Positions 24,721 through 34,465 are shown, numbered from the stretch's first letter. The stretch is DNA of 64,000 bases from Calothrix sp. NIES-4105 (GCF_002368415.1 NZ_AP018290.1:7989717-8053716), one strand, 5' to 3'. Numbers and translations: made by a program. Notes: generated by a model not told the origin, from the sequence alone.

Positions 24721-27700
24721 ATGCACAATCAAGGTAAGGCAGCTTTCTACTCTAAAAACGACCCTTCTGTTTCAACGGCTTCTGACAAAGTGCTAGCTAA
24801 CAGTTCGCTTCGGTTGGAAACAGATATAGGAATGGTTTTACACTTGCTAGATGGCACAATTCAAGCGTGTAATACTCGTGCTGAGGAAATACTGGGATTA
24901 ACTGCTGAACAAATACATGGATCGACCTCTCTAAGCTGCTCGTGGCAAAGCGTGTATGAAAATGGCTCTCCCTTTCTAGGCGAAACGCATCCAGCAACGG
25001 TAGCATTGCAGACGCGGCAACCTTGCTTAAATGTAGTCATGGGTTTTTATAAGCCAAGTGGGGACTTGATATGGTTGAATTTAAACTCCCACCCTTTATT
25101 CCAACCAAATACATCGATTCCTTATGCGGTAGTCACAACGTTTTCAGAGATTGTTGCACAAGAGATACAACCGATTTTTGAGGAAAAAACCCAGGACTGT
25201 ATTGATGACGGAAGTGAGCTAAAAGCAGCATTGGCAGAAATTCAAAGGCTCAATCAAGAACTGGAACGGCGAGTAGCGCAAATGCAAACGATTCTTGATG
25301 CCGTACCTGTTGGCATTACGATTGCCGAAGATGCAAACTGTCAGGTGATTCGTGCCAATGGGTTTGCTCAATCGATGTTGACAGTTCCACCCGATGCAAA
25401 CGTTTCTGCCACCGCAGAGCAAGCGGAAACCCTGCCATTTAAACAATTACGCGATGGTAAAGAAATTCCAGGGGAAGAACTGCCGATGCAGGTTGCCACC
25501 AATCAAGGTATCGAAGTTCGAGGTGTCGAAATTCAAATGGTGCGCGCGGACGGAGCTATGTTTGACTGGTGGGTAAATGCAGTACCGTTGTTTAATAAAC
25601 AAGGTACTGTTCGCGGTTGCGTGGCTGCTTTTATGGATATTACCGAACTCAAACAAACTCAAGAATCTTTAACTTTAAGTGAAGAACGATTACGGATTGC
25701 CCAACTCGCTGCCAAAGCTGGAACTTGGGAATGGAATGTCGTAACTAACAGCGTTTATTGGTCACCAGAATTCTACACCCTATATGGACTTTCACCAGCT
25801 ACACTCCCAACTTATGAAAATTGGTTGGCAAGTATTATTGAAGCAGATCGAGAATGCGTAGAGCGAACCATCAGCCAAGCATTGGAGCAGCGACAAACCT
25901 CGCTTACTTTTGAGTTTCGTATTAACCATCCCGTACATGGTATAAGATGGTTTGATTCACGCAGTCAAATATTTTACAACGCTGATGAGCAACCTACGCG
26001 GTTAATCGGCATCTCGATTGACATTAGCGACCGCAAGCAGGCTGAAATTGCCTTGCAAGAGCAAACGGAGTTACTGCAAGTAATTATTAATAGTATTGGT
26101 GATGGTTTAATTCTCGCTAACCCCCAAGGGGAGTTTGTTATTGTTAACCAAGCTGCCAAACGCATTTTTGGGTGCCTAACGAATGAAGAACCCGCCGAGC
26201 AATGGTCAAGTACTTATGGATTATTTTTACCCAACCAACAAACCCTTTTCCCGAATGAGGAACTACCTCTAAAAAGAGCAATAAGAGGTGAATACGTCAA
26301 TGATGTAGAGGTATTTGTCCGCCGTGATCAAGCTTCAGAAGGGCGATGGGTAAGTATAAGTGGCTACCCAGTAGTTGATATTAGTGAGAAAATCAAAGGT
26401 GGAGTTATTACCTGTCGTGATATCACCGACCGCAAACGCACTGAAGAAGAACTACGACAAAAGAATGCGATTTTGAGTGTAATTAATGAGTCGGCGCCTA
26501 CACCAATTTTCGTCAAAGATCGACAGGGGCGGATTATTTATGCAAATCCAGCTACACTTGAAGTATTAGGCAAACCAGCTTCTTCGGTCATAGGCTTACG
26601 GGATTGTGATTGCTACCCATCGCCCGAACTGGGAGCAGTGGTTACAGCAAACGACCTACGCATTATGGAATTAGGCCAAACGTCCGTAGTTGAAGAATCT
26701 CCAGATGGAATTCGGACATTTTTGGGCACGAAAGCACCTTACTGCAATGAGGCTGGAGAAGTAATTGGGTTGATTGGGATAGCGAATGATATCACCGCTC
26801 GCATTCAATTGGAGCGCGACCGCGAACGTGCTTTACAAAAAGAACAAGCGGCACGAGAAGAAGCCGAGCGAGCGAACCGCATTAAAGACGAATTTCTAGC
26901 GGTGCTATCTCACGAACTACGCACGCCCCTCAACCCCATCTTAGGTTGGTCGCAACTGTTGCAAACGGGTAAGCTGAACGCAACCAAAACTGCTCTGGCA
27001 TTGAAAACCATCGAGCGCAACGCCAAGCTGCAAGCGCAATTAATCGAAGATTTACTCGATGTGTCTCGAATTCTGCGTGGCAAACTATCGTTGAATGTCG
27101 CACCAGTCACCCTAGCGACAACAATCATGGCTGCCCTAGAAACAGTGCAATTAGCAGCAGAAGCCAAAAACATTCAAATTCAAACATTCTTTGAACCAAA
27201 TGTAATCCAAGTATCAGGTGATATGGGGCGCCTACAGCAAATTGTTTGGAATCTTTTATCTAATGCCGTTAAATTTACCCAAGAAGGCGGAAGAGTCGAA
27301 GTTCGATTAACACAAATAGCAACAAGCGCACAAATTCAAGTTATCGATAATGGAAAGGGCATTAGTCCAGACTTTTTACCTTATGTATTCGAGCATTTCC
27401 GGCAAGAAGATGGCGCCACGACGCGCAAATTTGGCGGATTGGGATTAGGACTAGCGATAGTGCGCCAACTCGTCGAACTTCACGGTGGTACAGTCAAAGC
27501 CGAAAGTGCGGGGGAAGGTCTTGGCGCCACTTTTACTGTCAGGTTGCCTAAAATCAAACAACTTTCCGAACCTGTAACCTCTCCCTTGCCCTCCCCTCAC
27601 GAGTCCGAACCACTGGTTGGATTAAAAATTATTGTTGTCGATGATCAGCCTGACTCACGGGATTTTATAGCCTTTGTTCTCGAACAAGCGGGTGCAGAGG

Positions 27701-27993
27701 TTATTTCTATGCCAAGAGCAATCGAAGTGCTGCAAGTTTTCCAAGACGTTCAACCTGATTTGCTCGTCAGCGATATCGGGATGCCAGAGATGGATGGTTA
27801 TATGTTAATCGAGCAAATCCAAAAATTGGCGCCTCAGTTTCAACAGGTTCCAGCAATTGCGTTAACTGCCTATGCCGGAGAAGTCAACGAGCGCCAAGTA
27901 ATGATGGCAGGATTTCAAAAACACTTAGCCAAACCTGTCGATCCGAATGAGTTGGTCGCCACTGTAACACGCTTAGTTATGCCTTTATCCTAA
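24721..27993 (+). CDS. Hybrid sensor histidine kinase with multiple PAS domains and a receiver
   Basis: Soluble hybrid kinase of 1090 residues. Several PAS/PAC units fill residues ~35-700 (for example LAAKAGTWEWNVVTNSVYWSPEFYTLYG, IGDGLILANPQGEFVIVNQAAKRIFG, VFVKDRQ-like FVKDRQGRIIYANPATLEVLG). A short coiled coil ends in EEAERANRIKDEFLAV. The HisKA box is LSHELRTPLNPILGW (His731). HATPase motifs are NLLSNAVKFTQEGG, VIDNGKGISPDFL and GLGLGLAIVRQLV. The C-terminal receiver has IIVVDDQPDSR, LVSDIGMPEMDG (Asp1018) and HLAKPVDP. With no DNA-binding output, a separate Hpt or regulator is expected. Such kinases are numerous in filamentous cyanobacteria. Confidence 0.93.
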   Translation: MHNQGKAAFYSKNDPSVSTASDKVLANSSLRLETDIGMVLHLLDGTIQACNTRAEEILGLTAEQIHGSTSLSCSWQSVYENGSPFLGETHPATVALQTRQPCLNVVMGFYKPSGDLIWLNLNSHPLFQPNTSIPYAVVTTFSEIVAQEIQPIFEEKTQDCIDDGSELKAALAEIQRLNQELERRVAQMQTILDAVPVGITIAEDANCQVIRANGFAQSMLTVPPDANVSATAEQAETLPFKQLRDGKEIPGEELPMQVATNQGIEVRGVEIQMVRADGAMFDWWVNAVPLFNKQGTVRGCVAAFMDITELKQTQESLTLSEERLRIAQLAAKAGTWEWNVVTNSVYWSPEFYTLYGLSPATLPTYENWLASIIEADRECVERTISQALEQRQTSLTFEFRINHPVHGIRWFDSRSQIFYNADEQPTRLIGISIDISDRKQAEIALQEQTELLQVIINSIGDGLILANPQGEFVIVNQAAKRIFGCLTNEEPAEQWSSTYGLFLPNQQTLFPNEELPLKRAIRGEYVNDVEVFVRRDQASEGRWVSISGYPVVDISEKIKGGVITCRDITDRKRTEEELRQKNAILSVINESAPTPIFVKDRQGRIIYANPATLEVLGKPASSVIGLRDCDCYPSPELGAVVTANDLRIMELGQTSVVEESPDGIRTFLGTKAPYCNEAGEVIGLIGIANDITARIQLERDRERALQKEQAAREEAERANRIKDEFLAVLSHELRTPLNPILGWSQLLQTGKLNATKTALALKTIERNAKLQAQLIEDLLDVSRILRGKLSLNVAPVTLATTIMAALETVQLAAEAKNIQIQTFFEPNVIQVSGDMGRLQQIVWNLLSNAVKFTQEGGRVEVRLTQIATSAQIQVIDNGKGISPDFLPYVFEHFRQEDGATTRKFGGLGLGLAIVRQLVELHGGTVKAESAGEGLGATFTVRLPKIKQLSEPVTSPLPSPHESEPLVGLKIIVVDDQPDSRDFIAFVLEQAGAEVISMPRAIEVLQVFQDVQPDLLVSDIGMPEMDGYMLIEQIQKLAPQFQQVPAIALTAYAGEVNERQVMMAGFQKHLAKPVDPNELVATVTRLVMPLS

Positions 27994-28005
27994 AAAAATC
28001 AAAAG

Positions 28006-30024
28006 TCAAGGAATTTGCCATATTTTTAAGATGTTGCCAGCGCTACCACCACTAGCTATAGTTTGTCCATCTGGACTAGTCGCAATGGAATAAATAAAAC
28101 CAGAGTCTTGCTTCAAAGTACGAATTTCTTCTCCGGTAGCTGGATTCCATAGTTTAATAGTGTTATCATTACTACCACTAATCAGAATTTCACTCGTCTT
28201 AAAAGCTTTACTATAGTTGGCGCCAGATGCAAAGGTAACAGAATTAACCTTATCTGTATGTGCTTTTATAGTACGACTTAATTCTCCTGTCACCAAATTC
28301 CATAGCTTAATAGTTTTATCTTTGCTACCACTAGCAAGCATTACACCTTTGGCATCGAAGGCAATAGAGAGAACAAAATCTGAATGTCCTTTAAGTGTAC
28401 GTATTTCCTGGCCATTGGTTAAATTCCATAGCTTTATAGTATTGTCCCAACTACCACTAGCAAGCGTTACACCATCAGGACTAAAAATAACGTTATCAAC
28501 TGCTTGAGAATGTCCTTTCAGTGTGCGAACTTCTTGACCATTTGTAATGTTCCATAATTTAATAGTTTTGTCTAAACTGCTACTAGCAAGTTGTTTCCCA
28601 TCAGGACTTATTGCTACGGAAGTAACACCATTTGTATGTCCTTTGAGTGTACGGATTTGTAAACCTGTTGCTACATCCCACAGTTTTATCGTTTTATCGG
28701 CGCCGCAACTAGCAAGTATTTTACCATCAGGACTAAAAGCTATATCCCAAATCCAATCCGAATCTCCTTTCAGGGTACTAATGGACTGTCCGGTAACTGG
28801 ATTCCATAATTTGATAGTTTTGTCATCACTACTACTAGCAAGCATTTTACCATCAGGAGCAAAGACAACAGAATTGACGTCGCTCGAATGTCCTCTCAAA
28901 GTTTTGGGAGCATCTGTGTTTGTGAGTTGACCATTTTGCGTTTCTTGAATGCGCTTGGATTGGTATTGAGAATACCAACCGATGCTTAAACATAACACTA
29001 ATATTACACCGAAGAGCAGGAGTTGATTTTTGAGTAAATTATTTAGTTGCGTTCGCTGTGTTAGCTTGGTTTGAAGAGAACTTGGAGCTAGTAATTTAGA
29101 AGACGCATTAGAAGTGTAATTTATTAAGTATGTTAGGTGTGTACGAGCTTCATCAGCAGATTGATAACGCTTTTGAATGTCAGCTTTCAACAACTGGTCT
29201 AAAAAGTCACCTAATTCCCGACTTATTAAAACACTATTATTTACATTAATATAGCGCCGCCAATCATTAACCCAACCAAACCCATGTTCCATCCATAATT
29301 TAGATGGCGAAATGCCAGTAAGCAGATAAAAGCAAGTTACACCTAAACTATATAAGTCACTAGCTGGGTAAGCTTGCCCCTTCTGTAACTGTTCGGGTGC
29401 GGTATAACCGTGTGAACCAATAGCAGTCCCAACTTTATGTACTGTCGCAGTTAGTTGCTTTGAGGCGCCAAAATCAATCAGTACAAATTTTCCATCACTC
29501 GAACGCCGAATAATATTTTGTAGTTTAATATCTCGATGAATTACACCGTGAGAGTGAATATATTTAAGTACGGGTAGTAAATCTAACAATAAATCTCGAA
29601 TTTGACTTTCGCCGTAAGTTCCTTGAGTATACAATTCTTTAAGTAAATTCTGCCCATCGATATATTGCTGTACCAAATATAAATAATTATCTTGCTCGAA
29701 GTAAGCGTATAGCGAAGGTATTTGGTTATGTTCACCTAACTGCTGTAATTGTCTTGCTTCTTGTTTAAATAGCTCGATTGCTTTTTTTACAACTATAGGC
29801 TCTTGAGTTTTAGGCGCCAATTGTTTAACAACACACTTTTCATTCAATTTATCTACGTCTTCGGCTAGATAAGTTCTGCCAAATCCTCCCTCGTTAGATA
29901 GAACTTTAATAATACGATAATGACCTCGAAGTAGAGGTATTAAAGGTGTATCGCATTCCTGACAATGATTATTGCCAGCAGGGTTCAAAGGATTTGAGCA
30001 ATCGGGATTTAGGCAACAGAGCAT
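28006..30024 (-). CDS. Serine/threonine protein kinase with C-terminal WD40 propeller
   Basis: Membrane-anchored Hanks-type kinase of 672 residues. It starts with a zinc-ribbon-like CCLNPDCSNPLNPAGNNHCQEC. The kinase domain covers residues ~33-300 with LSNEGGFGRTYLAED (glycine loop), VVKQL (Lys), GVIHRDIKLQNII (catalytic loop) and LIDFGASKQL (DFG). One membrane helix (LLLFGVILVLCLSIGWY) follows near residue 345. Seven WD40 repeats of the form TLKGHS...V.FSPDG..LASGS.D.TIKLWN make the exported or peripheral propeller. This is a typical filamentous-cyanobacterial architecture; the ligand and substrates are unknown. Confidence 0.95.
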   Translation of the reverse strand: MLCCLNPDCSNPLNPAGNNHCQECDTPLIPLLRGHYRIIKVLSNEGGFGRTYLAEDVDKLNEKCVVKQLAPKTQEPIVVKKAIELFKQEARQLQQLGEHNQIPSLYAYFEQDNYLYLVQQYIDGQNLLKELYTQGTYGESQIRDLLLDLLPVLKYIHSHGVIHRDIKLQNIIRRSSDGKFVLIDFGASKQLTATVHKVGTAIGSHGYTAPEQLQKGQAYPASDLYSLGVTCFYLLTGISPSKLWMEHGFGWVNDWRRYINVNNSVLISRELGDFLDQLLKADIQKRYQSADEARTHLTYLINYTSNASSKLLAPSSLQTKLTQRTQLNNLLKNQLLLFGVILVLCLSIGWYSQYQSKRIQETQNGQLTNTDAPKTLRGHSSDVNSVVFAPDGKMLASSSDDKTIKLWNPVTGQSISTLKGDSDWIWDIAFSPDGKILASCGADKTIKLWDVATGLQIRTLKGHTNGVTSVAISPDGKQLASSSLDKTIKLWNITNGQEVRTLKGHSQAVDNVIFSPDGVTLASGSWDNTIKLWNLTNGQEIRTLKGHSDFVLSIAFDAKGVMLASGSKDKTIKLWNLVTGELSRTIKAHTDKVNSVTFASGANYSKAFKTSEILISGSNDNTIKLWNPATGEEIRTLKQDSGFIYSIATSPDGQTIASGGSAGNILKIWQIP

Positions 30025-30269
30025 ACTGGGGATTCGCTTCCAGGAAGAAGTGATTATTGAGCCATGCCTGAAAATTTTTTTAATAGATTCTACTTAACTA
30101 GTAGTTTTCAAACTATTATTAATTTTATAATCGGAATCGCTATACAATACCTGTACTTAAGTAATAAATTGTAAATTTATGATGTTTATATTGTATAGAT
30201 TGTTACATAAATCTTGATGAATGCAATTTTTTTAACAAAGCTTCAAAGTCAATCGTGAGGAGTAAAGCA

Positions 30270-31787
30270 ATGGTAGGCAAAAAGAATAAATCTTATCAAG
30301 AGAAAATAAAATTTATCTTAGCTTGTTGGATTAGTAGCGGTCTGTTATTAGTGAATAATAGTTTATTGGCAGTATCGGCAAAGTCTATAAATTCAGATTA
30401 TTTAAACTCAAAAAGCTTTGCATCAAAAAAATTTATAATTGCCAAACCACCAGACGAAAGACAACCAGAAGCGGTAGAAGAAGGAATCGAGAAAATCCCT
30501 ACATCAGAAACACCTGTACAGCGAAAACCATCTCAACCAATTGAGTCTCCCTTACCTCCTACAACATCGCCTGAACCAACTCCGACAGTACAACCATCTC
30601 CAACTTCTACCCCATCAAGTAGTGAGGCAACTCCAACAGTACAGCCATCTCCGACACAACCAACCGTAAACCCAACAACACAACCAAACGTAACTCCTAC
30701 AACAACACCAACGCAAACGGCGCCGAAACCACAACGTCGTCAACCAACAACACAACCAAACGTAACTCCTACAACAACGCCAACGCAAACGGCACCAAAA
30801 CCACAACGTCGTCAACCAACAACACAACCAAACGTAACTCCTACAACAACACCAACGCAAACGGCGCCGAACCCACAACGTCGTCAACCAACAACACAAC
30901 CAAACGTAACTCCTATAACAACACCAACGCAGCGTCAGTCTACACCTATAATTACACCCATAAATAGACCTGTAGAGTCAAGCCCTACGAATCAACCAGT
31001 AAATCCAACAACTACAAAACCCTCTGGTCGTACCATACCTCAAAGACAGAGAAATCAGCAGCAAAATACAAAATCACCTCTTCCTTCACCTGGCAAATAT
31101 AAAAATATCAACTTTGTAGATGTAGAAATTGGAGTACTAAAGAGAGGTGATTTCCAGTCACGAGGCAGATACTTTCATTTTTATGAATTCGAGGGTACAG
31201 AAAACCAACTTATAGAAATTAGGTTGGCAGGCAGTATAGATAAACGGCGTTCCAATAACTTAAGTTTAGACCCCTTTATGTTTTTACTAGACTCTAACAA
31301 TCAAGTTCTTTTAACCAGAGGTAGTAACGAAATAAGTAGCGGACGAGTTAAGAGTGCATTTGCGTTTGTTAGACTTCCTGCTACAGGTAGATATACAATT
31401 GCGGTAACTAGTCGTAATCCAGGAGATAGCGGTCGCTATAGTTTGGCTTTGCGGAATGATAGAGCTAGTTATGCATTAGATAAATCTGGCGTACTAACCA
31501 CACAAACTGCTCTTAGAAAAAAAGGCAATCCTTATAGTGTTTCCAAGTTTCAAGGTAGAAGAGATCAGCTAGTTAGCATACGTGCTGATAGCATCTATGA
31601 AGATTTTTCACCTTATATTGTCCTTCTGAACTCCAGAGGAGAAGTCGTCGCAAGGGATAATGACAAAGATGGTAAATACAGTGCATTAATTGACCGAGTT
31701 AGGTTGCCTCAAGACGATACTTACTATGTAGTAGTTCTTTCAGCAATTCCGCGCGAAAAGGGAACATATCGACTAACTATTTTCTAA
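30270..31787 (+). CDS. Exported protein with Pro/Thr repeat region and PPC-type domains
   Basis: The ATG at 30270 has a strong GAGGAG eight bases upstream, better than the GTG at 30255, and gives 505 residues. A signal peptide is likely (FILACWISSGLLLVNNSLLAVSA). Residues ~50-270 are a low-complexity Pro/Thr/Gln region with a 24-residue tandem repeat. Two beta-rich PPC-like domains follow (FHFYEFEGTENQLIEIRL, LPATGRYTIAVTSRNPGDSGRYSLAL; then YSVSKFQGRRDQLVSIRA, LPQDDTYYVVVLSA). Such domains occur at the ends of secreted peptidases; here no peptidase is present. A cell-surface role is inferred. Confidence 0.8.
   Translation: MVGKKNKSYQEKIKFILACWISSGLLLVNNSLLAVSAKSINSDYLNSKSFASKKFIIAKPPDERQPEAVEEGIEKIPTSETPVQRKPSQPIESPLPPTTSPEPTPTVQPSPTSTPSSSEATPTVQPSPTQPTVNPTTQPNVTPTTTPTQTAPKPQRRQPTTQPNVTPTTTPTQTAPKPQRRQPTTQPNVTPTTTPTQTAPNPQRRQPTTQPNVTPITTPTQRQSTPIITPINRPVESSPTNQPVNPTTTKPSGRTIPQRQRNQQQNTKSPLPSPGKYKNINFVDVEIGVLKRGDFQSRGRYFHFYEFEGTENQLIEIRLAGSIDKRRSNNLSLDPFMFLLDSNNQVLLTRGSNEISSGRVKSAFAFVRLPATGRYTIAVTSRNPGDSGRYSLALRNDRASYALDKSGVLTTQTALRKKGNPYSVSKFQGRRDQLVSIRADSIYEDFSPYIVLLNSRGEVVARDNDKDGKYSALIDRVRLPQDDTYYVVVLSAIPREKGTYRLTIF
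30672..30932 (+). repeat. 72-bp in-frame minisatellite (3.6 copies)
   Basis: Units start at 30672, 30744 and 30816, with a partial fourth at 30888. Each encodes 24 residues (PTTQPNVTPTTTPTQTAP then KPQRRQ). The units differ at only a few positions, so the array expanded recently and length variation between strains is likely. Confidence 0.9.
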
Positions 31788-31800
31788 CTTTATAAGTAGT

Positions 31801-31970
31801 AGTAGAGTGGGCAGTGCCCACCTTACAAACTTACAAACTAGCGAAGCGTTAAACCAACCGTATGTCCGCGCATCATTTGTAAAATTCCAAATTGTAAAGA
31901 CGCGATCAATCGCGTCTCTACATGTGTACTCTTCTCTCTGTAAAGACGCGATTAATCGCGTCTCTACTGC
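31801..31970. repeat. Dispersed hairpins: GTGGGCA type and two GACGCG palindromes
   Basis: GTGGGCAGTGCCCAC (31807-31821) is a hairpin also seen near 47600. AGACGCGATCAATCGCGTCT (31898-31917) and AGACGCGATTAATCGCGTCT (31944-31963) belong to the same family as the palindromes near 9029. All lie between two convergent genes and may serve as 3' end structures. Confidence 0.75.
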
Positions 31971-32048
31971 GTCTCTGTGGTAATAATTTTTACTACCAAA
32001 CTAATAAAATGAGCTATTAACACCAAAAATCTTGTTATTAGAATTAAT

Positions 32049-32735
32049 CTAAATAATTGTTACTTCTCCCGTATCTAAATCATAACGTCCCCCTACTATT
32101 TTTAGTTTACTTGCATCTACCAATTCAGATAAAAGTTGAGAATTTCCTCTCATTTTTTGAACTTGATATTTGACATTTTCAACTACAGCTTTCTCTACAG
32201 CCTCTTTTGAGAAACCCTTGATATCCTTAATGGCTGGTTTAATACCCTTAACAAAAGTGCCCATAAGACCAGGTAATGGTTCGCCTTTTACTGCTGCAGT
32301 TACGGCACCACATCTTTCATGACCTAGCACCATAATTAAGGGACAACTCAATTCCACTGCGGCATATTCAATACTGCCTAGTGCTTCAGGTGTAACAATA
32401 TTCCCTGCGATGCGGATATCAAATAAATCCCCCATCCCTTGGTCAAAGAGAATTTCTCCAGATACGCGAGAATCAGCACAACTAAGTATTGTCGCAAAAG
32501 GATGCTGGGCTTGTGCTACTTCTTCCAAGCGAATTTTTGATTGGTGAGGATGTTGAGATTTTTGCTGTATAAACCGCTTGTTCCCATCCAATAGTCTTTC
32601 CAACGCTGCATCAGGACTTATCACCTCATTTTCGGCAGCAGTTGCTTGCGCTACACCACTAAAAGACATTAGAATACTACCGCCTGCAAGTTGTAAAAGC
32701 TGGCGCCGACCTAAAAATCCATTTATTCGGGTCAT
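32049..32735 (-). CDS. Beta-carbonic anhydrase with Tat signal peptide
   Basis: Zinc enzyme interconverting CO2 and bicarbonate, 228 residues. Residues 1-34 carry a twin-arginine signal (FLGRRQLLQLAGGSILMS, ending ATAAE), so the folded enzyme should be exported to the periplasm or thylakoid lumen. Zinc ligands and dyad are visible: Cys86-Ala-Asp88-Ser-Arg90, then His139 and Cys142 in GHERCG. It resembles EcaB-type enzymes. It is the third gene of the sbtA-sbtB operon, 12 bp after sbtB, so it probably supplies or recycles bicarbonate near the transporter. Confidence 0.92.
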   Translation of the reverse strand: MTRINGFLGRRQLLQLAGGSILMSFSGVAQATAAENEVISPDAALERLLDGNKRFIQQKSQHPHQSKIRLEEVAQAQHPFATILSCADSRVSGEILFDQGMGDLFDIRIAGNIVTPEALGSIEYAAVELSCPLIMVLGHERCGAVTAAVKGEPLPGLMGTFVKGIKPAIKDIKGFSKEAVEKAVVENVKYQVQKMRGNSQLLSELVDASKLKIVGGRYDLDTGEVTII

Positions 32736-32747
32736 TTTATTAATTTC

Positions 32748-33044
32748 CTAAAGAGAAGCTACACACCTAGTAGAACGAATCTCCATTGCATCGGTGATAT
32801 AACACGCACCTCCAAACTTGTTGAGAATAGGTCTAATTTTTTCTACCACTGGCTTGAGTTGGTCTGGCAAACAGTAGACTATCACAAAAATATTGTCCAG
32901 TTCTGTTGCCGTTGCACCAGGACTTTTGCCCGCCACGTTGCGAATTATAGTGTACGCAGGCGCCCCTGCTTTCTCTAAGCCATCTAAAATTTTTCCCAGT
33001 TCTACCGCATTAGCGATAATCTCTATTCTTTTGACTGGGTGCAT
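32748..33044 (-). CDS. sbtB: PII-like regulator of the SbtA transporter (SbtB-like)
   Basis: Small PII-fold protein of 98 residues beginning VKRIEIIANAVELGKILDGLEKAGAPAYTIIRNVAGKSPG and ending SLRCVASL-like (MEIRSTRCVASL). It lies 3 bp downstream of sbtA, which identifies it as the SbtB-type partner that binds adenine nucleotides and gates SbtA. Compared with the Synechocystis SbtB that I remember, it ends earlier and lacks the C-terminal CGPEGC redox loop, so it belongs to a shorter subgroup. The assignment rests on fold-like features and gene order. Confidence 0.8.
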   Translation of the reverse strand: MHPVKRIEIIANAVELGKILDGLEKAGAPAYTIIRNVAGKSPGATATELDNIFVIVYCLPDQLKPVVEKIRPILNKFGGACYITDAMEIRSTRCVASL

Positions 33045-33047
33045 AAT

Positions 33048-34022
33048 TCACCTCCAAAGTATACTGATGCCATAAAGGTATAAAGGAATTCCAACAATGA
33101 TATTAAAAGGGAATGTTATTGCTAAAGCGGCAGTAACATAAAGACTGGGGTTTGCTTCTGGCAGTGTCAATCTCATCGCAGCTGGAACAGCTATGTAAGA
33201 AGCACTGGCACACAAAACCGAAAATAAAAGTGCGTTTCCTTGTGGCATTCCAATTAATTTTGCTAAAAGTATGCCAATTATTGCATTAACGATTGGGGTC
33301 AAAATAGAAAAAGTAATCAAGAACGGGCCTGCTTTACCCAAGTCTTTAATTCTGCCAGCTGCTACTAATCCCATATCTAGCAAAAAGAAAGTGAGAACAC
33401 CATAAAATATCCCTTGAGTAAACGGCTCCTCCATCTTCCAACCTTTTTCTCCAGAAAGAATCCCAATAACAAGACTACCTATCAAGAGAAATACAGAACT
33501 GTTAAGAAAAGCTTCTTGCAAAACTTCTGACCAAGAGATGGTGTCATCTTCTTTATTGTCTTGTGCAAATACTCTTACCAACAAAAGTCCTACAATAATG
33601 GCTGGAGATTCCATTAGAGTTAAAGCTGCTACCATATAGCCGCTAAATTGGATTCCAACTTCATTCAAAAAAGACCCTGCTGTAATAAATGTGACGGCAC
33701 TAATGGAACCATAAGTGGCTGCAATAGCGGCTGCATTATACAGGTCGAGTTGGAGTCTGAGAATAAAAAATGTGTACACTGGTACAGCACAAGCCATGAA
33801 CATGGCAGCCAAGAGGGTAAATACCACCTCAGAATTTATGCCACTTTTAGCTAGTTCAGCCCCTCCCTTAAATCCTATTGCAAACAGCAAATATAAGGAA
33901 AAAAGTTTAGGCAAAGGTTGAGGAATTTCTAAATCTGATTTGAGAGTCACAGCCAACATTCCCAGAAAAAAGGAAAGAACTGGTGGACTCAAAATGTTGG
34001 ACATTACCAGGCTTATATCCAT
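33048..34022 (-). CDS. sbtA: Sodium-dependent bicarbonate transporter SbtA
   Basis: Inner-membrane Na+/HCO3- symporter, 324 residues with about ten hydrophobic helices. Family motifs include LFAIGFKGGAELAKSG, AATYGSISAVTFITA and, near the end, ASASYIAVPAAMRLTLPEANPSLY, the second conserved repeat with its acidic residue. It feeds bicarbonate to the carboxysome. It is followed in the same direction by the PII-like regulator and a Tat-exported carbonic anhydrase, a compact inducible-looking operon. Divergent sequence upstream (34023-34260) should hold the promoter; no operator was recognised. Confidence 0.93.
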   Translation of the reverse strand: MDISLVMSNILSPPVLSFFLGMLAVTLKSDLEIPQPLPKLFSLYLLFAIGFKGGAELAKSGINSEVVFTLLAAMFMACAVPVYTFFILRLQLDLYNAAAIAATYGSISAVTFITAGSFLNEVGIQFSGYMVAALTLMESPAIIVGLLLVRVFAQDNKEDDTISWSEVLQEAFLNSSVFLLIGSLVIGILSGEKGWKMEEPFTQGIFYGVLTFFLLDMGLVAAGRIKDLGKAGPFLITFSILTPIVNAIIGILLAKLIGMPQGNALLFSVLCASASYIAVPAAMRLTLPEANPSLYVTAALAITFPFNIIVGIPLYLYGISILWR

Positions 34023-34465
34023 CCCTAAATCTCCTCCGTACTACAGAACCACGTGTAAAAACAAGCTTTTCTCATCACGGTATTTTGACACCTGAGTAAT
34101 GACCGCACTTTGTGATTTAAACATAAGTAAGTCAGCAAGAAAACATAACTATATTAAATGTAAATATAGCTAGAACCCTTACCAGTGACTAACTGCTACG
34201 GTTATCATATAACGTACAAGCATATCTGCTCAAGTTTCTGCTAGCTAAGAGCCTATTAGAAACCAGTAATACCAGGAAATTTAACAAAATTCTATCCGTT
34301 AACGGATGATTGTGTTATAATCAACCTATAAAGCTTGTTGAAGTGTCTGTACTGACTGTGAAAATTTTTGTTGGGTTACGGCGCCTTGATAATTACGATG
34401 TATGAATCAAGTTTTTCTCGCGTGCCGTTCCCCAATCTACGTTTGCGTGCTATCTTTTTTATTTA
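34023..34465. other. Upstream region of the sbtA operon and edge of the accessory island
   Basis: About 440 bp without a gene. TATCCGTTAACGGATG near 34303 is a short palindromic relative of the CGGATG repeats. Beyond ~34360, GTTGGGTTACGGCGCC matches the start of repeats seen near 44180. The change from metabolic genes to degraded toxin genes occurs here. Confidence 0.45.

Noticed and set aside
30615..30899. 94-codon reverse frame rich in Trp, Leu and Cys
   Set aside because: Antisense shadow of the 72-bp minisatellite in the secreted protein gene.
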